Source: Planctomycetota bacterium (GTDB lineage Bacteria > Planctomycetota > Phycisphaerae > Sedimentisphaerales > Anaerobacaceae). Taken from it: DNA of 19,673 nt. The stretch covers positions 2,053,250 to 2,072,922 of the forward strand of contig CP070830.1 in the NCBI GenBank assembly GCA_020344865.1, read 5' to 3'. This document shows, in pieces, positions 14,147 to 19,673 of this stretch. The notes under the pieces were generated by a model. The model was not told where the DNA came from. It worked only from the letters and a program-made list of their open reading frames with translations, and searched no databases. How positions within the stretch are numbered: position 1 is the first letter of the stretch; every line of letters starts with the position of its first letter. The translations under genes were made by a program, and so were the position numbers.

Positions 14147-17092
14147 ATGTGCAAGAAATTGATAAGTTTTGCTTTGGTGCTGGGTCTGTGCAGTATGGCG
14201 CTCGGCACTACGTACTACGTGAGTCCATCGGGCAATGACAATAACTCCGGCACGTCAACTCAGGATGCGTGGGAGACGATTGGGAAGGTGAACACGGTGA
14301 CGTTCAGCGCCGGCGACAGTATATTGTTCGAGGGCGGCGAGACGTTCAGCGGGCAGCTGGTTTTCGACGATGAGGCCGGGACGTCGACGAGCCCGATAAC
14401 GGTGAGCTCATACGGCACCGGGAGGGCGACGTTGAGCAATCCGACGATGGGCGTTGACGGCAGCCCGAGTACCGGCCTTGGGATTTACGATAACGCAGGC
14501 TTCGAGATAAGCAACCTGATTTTGGTAGGGCCGGGCAACGTTGGCGACCGGTGGGACGAGAACATAGGTCTTCGGTTGCAAGCGGACCTCGGTACTGCCG
14601 GGGCAAGGGTGGACTATATCCGCATTGACAACGTGGATGTAACCAACTACAGCGGATATGGAATTCTGTTCTACGGCATTGATTACACCGGGTTTCGTGA
14701 CGTCGAGATTACCAACTGCGAGCTTTATGGCATCGGCAAGGAGGGCATTTGCAGCAAGACCGACAACTGGCCGATGAATGCATCGTCTCACAATGACTTC
14801 TACATCGCCGACTGCGTGATGCATGACATCACAGGCGTAGGTACCAGAGGCCCGCACTCCGGCAGCGGTATCAACCTGGCGGCGCTGGACGGTGCTTTGG
14901 TTGAATTCAACTTAGCATACAGCGGCGGCGAGTGGTGCATGGCCGAAGGCGGCGGGCCGCTCGGTATGTGGTGCTGGGAGACTGAGAACATAGTCTTTCA
15001 GTTCAACGAGGTGCACGACTGGCAGACGATGGGCGGCGACGGCGGCGGATTCGACCTCGACGGCGGCACCAGTTACGCAACTATACAGTACTGCTACTCG
15101 CACGACAACTTCGGCGGCGATTTACTTATGCAGTTCGGGAAATCGCGTCCAGCTCACGATTACATCTACCGTTACAACATCAATGCGAATCAGTGCCAGT
15201 TAAATCAGATGGGAGCTATAAATTTCTACACGGACACGGGCACCGAGCCGTACAACGTGGAGGTTTATAACAACACCGTCTATGTTGGTCCGGATTCAGC
15301 TTCTGGCGCATCAGCGGTAGATGTCTGGTACTGGAAGGGAGGCAGCTACAGTAACATCAATATTCGGAACAACATTTTTATTGCCGAGGCCGGTAAGAAT
15401 CTGATTTCTTACCAGAAGATAGCCGGCTTTACCTTCCAGAACAACCTTTACTGGCAGAGCGGCGAGCCGCTGGCAATTGACGGAATGGGCACCTTATATA
15501 CAAGCCTGGCAGACTGGCGTGCGGCCACCGGTCAGGAGATGTTAGACGGGAATCCTGTAGGTATGGAGATTAGCCCGGAGTTAGTGGATGTTCATGACCA
15601 TCCGGATTTAGGGCCATACAATCTGGCGAACCTGAACGGCTTTAAGCTGAAGTCGACGTCACAGGCCAGGGACGCCGGGCTGGACCTGGAGACGCTTTTC
15701 GGAACGGACGTCGGAACAAGAGACTTCTGGGGCAACAGCATTCCGCAAGGCAGTTACTTTGACATCGGCGGTCAGGAGTATCCGGGGGGCGGCTCAGCTC
15801 CGGCTCCGGATTCGACACCGCCGGCGGCACCGACGGGCCTTGCGGCCACGGGGACCAGCACCAGCATTTCTCTTGACTGGGCCGACAACGGCGAGTCCGA
15901 CATGTCGCACTACAGCGTGAAGCGTTCGACGAGTGACGGCGGTCCATACACGCAGATTATCTCGAACCTGAATGACAGCTCGTACACGGACAGGGCGATA
16001 GTGCCGTCGACGACTTACTACTACGTGGTTACGGCTACGGATACGTCCAGCAACCAGTCAGGCAGCTCCGGTCAGGCATCCGACAGCGTTACGTATCCGG
16101 GCGTGCTTATTTTCTCTGACGGGTTCGAGAGCGGCGACTTTGAGACGGGCGGCTGGATAGTAACAGGCACGGAAACCGATGTTACCACAGCGGCGGCCTA
16201 TGAGGGAACCTATGGAGCAAGCATCGGCAAGGGTGACTCTATCGAGAAGCACTTAAGCACGGAAGGTTACACAGATATTCGGATAAGGTACATGCGTAAC
16301 ACCATTAACACGGACAGATTTGGCTGTAGTATTGTATGGTGGGACGGGACGGACCTTCACCCGCTTGAGAAATCGGTAGGAGAGCCATGGGGTCTTAAGG
16401 ACATCATCTGCCCGCCGGTGGCAGATAACAATCCTGATTTCTACATATTCTTCAGGGAAAACGGTCCGGGTCCGCAAGAGCGGACATACGTAGACAGCGT
16501 TGAGATTTGGGGCATAGGTGAGGCGCCAACACCTACACCGACGCCAACACCTACACCGACGCCAACACCTACACCGACGCCAACGCCTACGCCAACACCT
16601 ACACCGACGCCTACTCCGACACCCACACCTACGCCGACACCTACGGGGACGCCGGGTCCGACCATCTTCAGTGACGGGTTCGAGAGCGGCGACTTCACTA
16701 CGGGCGGCTGGACAATATCCGGCAGCACTGCAACTGTTACGACCGCTGCTGCTTATACGGGCACTTACGGGGCAAAACTCGGTAAGATGAGCTGGATAGA
16801 GAAGGCAGTAAGCACCTCCGGCTATACCAGTATCCATGTCAAATATGCCCGGAGAACGGGAGACAAGGACCCTCTGGAGCCCGGAGAAGAATTTACTGCT
16901 CAGTGGTATGACGGCAGCGACTGGCATGTGCTCGAGTCGACGCTGGATACAAACTGGGCAGAGAAGGACTGGCTGTGCGGTTCCGGCGCCAATGATAACG
17001 CGAACTTCAAGATAAAGTTCACCAGCGGCGGCATGCATCCGAATGCCGAGTATTCCTACCTCGACGATGTGGAGGTTACCGGGACGCAGTAG
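14147..17092 (+). CDS. Secreted right-handed beta-helix protein with FN3 domain, duplicated C-terminal module and Pro-Thr linker
   Basis: 981 residues. The signal peptide MCKKLISFALVLGLCSMALG is cleaved near residue 20. Residues about 21-550 form a pectate-lyase-type parallel beta-helix, opening TTYYVSPSGNDNNSG and including a Gly/Asp-rich stretch (GGDGGGFDLDGG) and CYSHDN typical of uncharacterised family members. Lyase or hydrolase activity is possible, but no catalytic set is identifiable. An FN3 domain occupies about 555-645 (PPAAPTGLAATG to TTYYYVVTATD). Two homologous beta modules follow at about 651-792 and 836-981, each opening FSDGFESGDF, joined by 20 Pro-Thr units (794-833). The start at 14147 has a well-placed Shine-Dalgarno and gives a clean signal peptide. 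The in-frame ATG at 14090 would bury that signal behind 19 polar residues. Upstream lie the double-Shine-Dalgarno leader and two palindromes. Confidence 0.82.
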   Translation: MCKKLISFALVLGLCSMALGTTYYVSPSGNDNNSGTSTQDAWETIGKVNTVTFSAGDSILFEGGETFSGQLVFDDEAGTSTSPITVSSYGTGRATLSNPTMGVDGSPSTGLGIYDNAGFEISNLILVGPGNVGDRWDENIGLRLQADLGTAGARVDYIRIDNVDVTNYSGYGILFYGIDYTGFRDVEITNCELYGIGKEGICSKTDNWPMNASSHNDFYIADCVMHDITGVGTRGPHSGSGINLAALDGALVEFNLAYSGGEWCMAEGGGPLGMWCWETENIVFQFNEVHDWQTMGGDGGGFDLDGGTSYATIQYCYSHDNFGGDLLMQFGKSRPAHDYIYRYNINANQCQLNQMGAINFYTDTGTEPYNVEVYNNTVYVGPDSASGASAVDVWYWKGGSYSNINIRNNIFIAEAGKNLISYQKIAGFTFQNNLYWQSGEPLAIDGMGTLYTSLADWRAATGQEMLDGNPVGMEISPELVDVHDHPDLGPYNLANLNGFKLKSTSQARDAGLDLETLFGTDVGTRDFWGNSIPQGSYFDIGGQEYPGGGSAPAPDSTPPAAPTGLAATGTSTSISLDWADNGESDMSHYSVKRSTSDGGPYTQIISNLNDSSYTDRAIVPSTTYYYVVTATDTSSNQSGSSGQASDSVTYPGVLIFSDGFESGDFETGGWIVTGTETDVTTAAAYEGTYGASIGKGDSIEKHLSTEGYTDIRIRYMRNTINTDRFGCSIVWWDGTDLHPLEKSVGEPWGLKDIICPPVADNNPDFYIFFRENGPGPQERTYVDSVEIWGIGEAPTPTPTPTPTPTPTPTPTPTPTPTPTPTPTPTPTPTPTPTGTPGPTIFSDGFESGDFTTGGWTISGSTATVTTAAAYTGTYGAKLGKMSWIEKAVSTSGYTSIHVKYARRTGDKDPLEPGEEFTAQWYDGSDWHVLESTLDTNWAEKDWLCGSGANDNANFKIKFTSGGMHPNAEYSYLDDVEVTGTQ
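16097..16525 (+). repeat. C-terminal beta module, copy 1 of 2
   Basis: Encodes residues 651-793 of the beta-helix protein, opening with FSDGFESGDF and containing VTTAAAYEGTYGAS. It is homologous to the module after the Pro-Thr linker. A 23-base stretch coding DGFESGDF is identical in both copies, while the rest has diverged. Confidence 0.75.
16526..16645 (+). repeat. 20-unit Pro-Thr linker repeat
   Basis: Twenty consecutive Pro-Thr codon pairs. The first 54 bases are three perfect copies of an 18-base unit (cca aca cct aca ccg acg), and a fourth copy occurs at 16592-16609. The remainder uses mixed Pro and Thr codons. Such linkers typically separate domains of secreted glycan-active enzymes and are often glycosylated. 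Confidence 0.95.
16652..17089 (+). repeat. C-terminal beta module, copy 2 of 2
   Basis: Encodes about residues 836-981, opening FSDGFESGDF and containing VTTAAAYTGTYGAK, then WYDGSDWHVLE and ending YLDDVEVTG. It mirrors copy 1 (WWDGTDLHPLE, YVDSVEIWG). Probably a jelly-roll carbohydrate-binding or attachment module; no named family is assigned with confidence. Confidence 0.75.
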
Positions 17093-17146
17093 CGATGTTG
17101 TTATCAGCATCAGTCCAGGGATGGCCCGGGAGGCTGATTGATTTAA

Positions 17147-17173
17147 GCGTGGCGGTCATTGCGGCCGCCACGC
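17147..17173 (+). terminator. Hairpin with weak T-tract after the beta-helix gene
   Basis: Arms 17147-17157 and 17163-17173 pair over 11 positions (one G-T wobble) with an ATTGC loop, 54 bases after the stop at 17092. The following ATTGTTAG is only weakly T-rich, so termination may be partial and some readthrough into the GH2 gene is possible. Confidence 0.6.
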
Positions 17174-17220
17174 ATTGTTAGTCAGATGACAAGTTTTGAC
17201 AGAAACTAAGCCGCTTAAAA

Positions 17221-17298
17221 AAAGGAGGTGAAGAAAGACAACGGGCGGCAGGAGCAATGGAGGCCTTAATTAGAAATTTTAAAAGGAGGTGAACACCC
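17221..17298 (+). promoter_or_regulatory. Double-Shine-Dalgarno leader, copy 2
   Basis: Same element as at 14070. The first 20 bases are identical, spacing to the start codon is 78 versus 77 bases, and the second Shine-Dalgarno, AAAAGGAGGT (17281-17290), is 9 bases (from GGAGG) before the ATG at 17299. The position matching the upstream ATG of copy 1 is ACG, and that frame stops at TAG after ten codons, so the sequence is not conserved as protein. CCTT (17264-17267) can pair with AAGG (17283-17286) of the second Shine-Dalgarno. Confidence 0.75.
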
Positions 17299-19673
17299 AT
17301 GTGTAGGAAATTAGTGTTTTTAGTAAGCATGTTTTTGCTGGTATATGTGAGCAGCGCGGCATTTGGTCAGGCAGAACGTACTGAGATGCTGCTTAGCCAT
17401 TCGTGGCGTTTTGAGAAGGGTGACCCATCCGGCGCGGAACAACCCGGTTTCGATGACTCCTCGTGGCGTACGGTCACTGTGCCGCACGACTGGAGCATTG
17501 AGGACTTGGAGGGGCAGAACCATCCTTTTGACCCCGATGCAGTCGGCGAATATGACACCGGATATACGGTCGGAGGGACAGCCTGGTACCGCGTTAGATT
17601 TACGCTTGACGCCGCGGATTCGGGCAAAATCGTACATCTGGAGTTCGGCGGCGCCTACATGAATTCGGATGTCTGGGTAAACGGCACACATGTTGGCAGC
17701 CGCCCCTACGGCTATTCGACTTTCTGGTTCGATGTAACAGATGATGTGAATTTCGGAAGTGAGACTGTTGTAGCCGTACAGGTGAAAAATGAAGGTATGA
17801 ACAGCCGTTGGTACAGCGGCTCGGGTATTTATCGCCCCGTGAGGGTTACGCTGACGGACCCGGTGCATATCAATCACTGGGGCCCGTTTGTCACCACACC
17901 GACGGTTTCGACCTCTTCGGCTGACGTTAACGTCGCCACGGAGGTAAAGAACGAGTCGGCCAGCAGCGAGACGGTAACTTTGGAAAGCACTATTCTGGAT
18001 TCCAACAGCAACGTTGTCGCCACCGACTCTACGGCCGTTTCTATACCAAGCTTAGGGTCATATGTGTTCGACCAGACAATGGTGGTCAGCAATCCGAGCC
18101 TGTGGTCGATGGATTCCCCGACTTTGTACACCATGAGTCAGGAGGTGAGCGTGGGAGGCCAGGTTGTTGATGGTGTTGAGACAACGTTCGGTATTCGCAG
18201 CATCTCGTTTGACGCTAATAATGGCTTTCTGTTAAACGGTGAGTCCGTGCTTTTGCAGGGTGCGTGCATGCATCACGACAACTATATGCTCGGTGCAGCG
18301 GCGTATGAGCGCGCCGAGCAGCGCCGCGTGGAAGCGGTACAGGAGGCCGGATTCAATTGCATTCGTACCGCCCACAATCCGCCCTCGCGAGCATTTCTTG
18401 ACGCATGCGACAGGCTTGGGATGCTCGTGATTGATGAATCGTTTGATATGTGGAATGAGTATAAGTGGGACCACGTTGATGACTATTCGAAGTATTTTGC
18501 CAATTGGTGGGATATCGACCTTGACAGCATGGTGCTGAGAGACCGCAACCACGCGAGTATCATCATTTGGAGCATCGGCAATGAGATTCCCGAGCAAGGA
18601 GACGACGGAGCGGAGACAGCCGAGATGCTCGCCAACTATATCCGGGCATTGGACCCCACCCGGCCCATAACCGTGGCGGCGAACAAAGCGGGGTCGGGTA
18701 TGGACCTCTATTTTTCCAAGGTTGACCTGGCCGGGTATAATTACAGGCCGAACGACTATCTTTCAGACCACGACCGTGTTCCGGACCGCGTTATCTGGGG
18801 TTCCGAATCATACGCCGAAGACGCATTTGCTTACTGGAAGTATGTAGAGGACTACTCGTTTATTATAGGCGACTTCGTATGGACGGCATTTGATTACCTT
18901 GGTGAAGCAGGTATCGGCTGGACCGGTTATTCGCCCGGCTGGAGGAAACTGGCCCCTTATCCGTGGCATGCCGCGTATTGCGGAGACGTTGATTTGACGG
19001 GGTATAAGCGTCCGGCGGCCTATTATCGTCAGGTGCTCTGGAAAACGGGCAAGAATAAAGTCTCGGCGTTTGTTACAAGTCCTGTGGATTCATTACCTGA
19101 CCAGAGTGGTGCCTGGAAATTGTATTGGGTGTACCCGGACATTCATCCGAGCTGGACGTGGCCGGGATATGAAACCGAGGCCCTGGAAGTTACTGTGTAT
19201 TCGGAATGTGAACAGGTAGAGCTTTTCTTAAACAGCCAGAGCCTGGGTACTCAGGCGACCAATATTGGAACCGAGTACAAGGCTACTTATTCGGTTAACT
19301 ATGAGGCTGGTGAACTGAAGGCGGTTGGCTACATTGGAGGCCAGCAGGAAGCAGAGTGGATTCTCCGGACAGCCGGAGCCCCGGCAGAGATTCAGTTGAC
19401 AGCTGACAGGGGCACCATCACGGCGGACGGGCTCGATTTATGTTACGTAACTGCCGAAATATTTGATGCCAACGGAAACCGCGTCTATGACTGGAATGAC
19501 GATGTACTGCTGAGCTTTGAAGTACAAGGCCAAGGGACTCTTGCGGGCGTCGGCAACGCCCACCCCAAGGGAACGGAAAGTTTCGAGGGGCCGGACCGGA
19601 TGACATTCAGGGGCCGCTGCGTGGCTGTACTGAGGTCAACTTTGTATAACGGCACGATAACACTGACGGCAAC
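17299..19673 (+). CDS. Secreted GH2 glycoside hydrolase (beta-galactosidase-like), 3' end beyond the window
   Basis: 791 codons without a stop. The signal peptide MCRKLVFLVSMFLLVYVSSAAFG ends at about residue 23. Residues about 30-190 form the GH2 sugar-binding sandwich (VPHDWSIED, WYRVRF, VWVNG, GYSTFWFDVT, SGSGIYRPVRV). About 195-300 is the Ig-like domain. The TIM barrel starts near 311 (LLNGESVLLQG, then RTAHNPPS). Glu429 in SIGNEIP is the expected acid/base, and Glu503 in WGSESYAED the expected nucleophile. About 610-685 resembles DUF4982 (VELFLNSQSLG), and from 694 a GH2 C-terminal Ig-like domain begins (AEIQLTADRGTITADG). This architecture is common in beta-galactosidases acting on complex glycans; the exact linkage cannot be read. 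The start is fixed by the second Shine-Dalgarno of the leader. The gene may share regulation with the beta-helix gene upstream. Confidence 0.92.
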   Translation, partial: MCRKLVFLVSMFLLVYVSSAAFGQAERTEMLLSHSWRFEKGDPSGAEQPGFDDSSWRTVTVPHDWSIEDLEGQNHPFDPDAVGEYDTGYTVGGTAWYRVRFTLDAADSGKIVHLEFGGAYMNSDVWVNGTHVGSRPYGYSTFWFDVTDDVNFGSETVVAVQVKNEGMNSRWYSGSGIYRPVRVTLTDPVHINHWGPFVTTPTVSTSSADVNVATEVKNESASSETVTLESTILDSNSNVVATDSTAVSIPSLGSYVFDQTMVVSNPSLWSMDSPTLYTMSQEVSVGGQVVDGVETTFGIRSISFDANNGFLLNGESVLLQGACMHHDNYMLGAAAYERAEQRRVEAVQEAGFNCIRTAHNPPSRAFLDACDRLGMLVIDESFDMWNEYKWDHVDDYSKYFANWWDIDLDSMVLRDRNHASIIIWSIGNEIPEQGDDGAETAEMLANYIRALDPTRPITVAANKAGSGMDLYFSKVDLAGYNYRPNDYLSDHDRVPDRVIWGSESYAEDAFAYWKYVEDYSFIIGDFVWTAFDYLGEAGIGWTGYSPGWRKLAPYPWHAAYCGDVDLTGYKRPAAYYRQVLWKTGKNKVSAFVTSPVDSLPDQSGAWKLYWVYPDIHPSWTWPGYETEALEVTVYSECEQVELFLNSQSLGTQATNIGTEYKATYSVNYEAGELKAVGYIGGQQEAEWILRTAGAPAEIQLTADRGTITADGLDLCYVTAEIFDANGNRVYDWNDDVLLSFEVQGQGTLAGVGNAHPKGTESFEGPDRMTFRGRCVAVLRSTLYNGTITLTA

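Noticed and set aside
16526..16645. Regular repeat considered as a CRISPR or satellite array
   Set aside because: It is in frame within a coding sequence, encodes a Pro-Thr linker and has no spacers.
16253..17110. Long minus-strand open frame (285 codons) opposite the duplicated modules
   Set aside because: Arg/Cys-rich low-complexity translation created by the reverse of the Pro-Thr repeat; not a plausible protein.
17257..17292. 11-codon upstream frame overlapping the second Shine-Dalgarno of leader copy 2
   Set aside because: Attractive as a coupled leader peptide, but copy 1 has ATA at the start position and a different frame ending, so it is not conserved.

Overview
The window looks like chromosomal DNA from a member of the Planctomycetota, most likely a Phycisphaerae/Sedimentisphaerales-type bacterium from an anoxic or marine setting. 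This is an inference from protein architecture. Large exported proteins carry short dockerin-like Ca-loop repeats of the 'DFGIxADxW' type, tandem FN3-like and LamG modules, and characteristic short signal peptides. No rRNA or marker gene is present to confirm it. I see no tRNA, rRNA, CRISPR array, insertion sequence or phage gene.

Layout. 1-1187: a short leader region, a DGC-domain putative zinc-binding protein (399-887), and a spacer with an A-rich repeat-like tract and two promoter candidates. 1188-4876: a two-gene operon encoding an exported protein with a C-terminal DUF1266 domain and an exported right-handed beta-helix protein whose 24 coils alternate 24 and 23 residues. 4877-10425: two secreted proteins with dockerin-like C-termini, an NodB-fold (polysaccharide-deacetylase-like) protein and a 969-residue multi-module LamG protein. 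The second has a long, structured 5' leader. A strong intrinsic terminator follows at 10476-10523. 10647-13381: a UroD/corrinoid-methyltransferase-like protein (+) convergent with a BCCT-family transporter (-). 13382-14069: a 700-bp non-coding regulatory region with dyads and two 12-bp palindromes. 14070-19673: two large secreted carbohydrate-active proteins, a beta-helix/FN3/duplicated C-terminal module protein with a 20-unit Pro-Thr linker, and a GH2 glycosidase that runs off the window end.

How the genes may work together. Most products are exported and built for binding or cleaving polysaccharide (GH2, pectate-lyase-like helices, deacetylase fold, LamG), so the locus reads as accessory glycan-degradation equipment. 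The UroD-like protein and BCCT transporter may handle methylated or quaternary-ammonium compounds; that link is only positional.

The observation I would follow first is an ~77-nt leader present twice, before the beta-helix gene and before the GH2 gene. Each copy contains two near-perfect Shine-Dalgarno sequences and continues into a shared Met-Cys-(Lys/Arg)-Lys-Leu signal-peptide start. The reading frame inside it is not conserved, so it appears to act as DNA or RNA. Other notable points are a LamG domain lying between two dockerin half-repeats, the alternating 47-residue dicoil helix with a single phase slip, and the pairing of an exported DUF1266 protein with a beta-helix protein.
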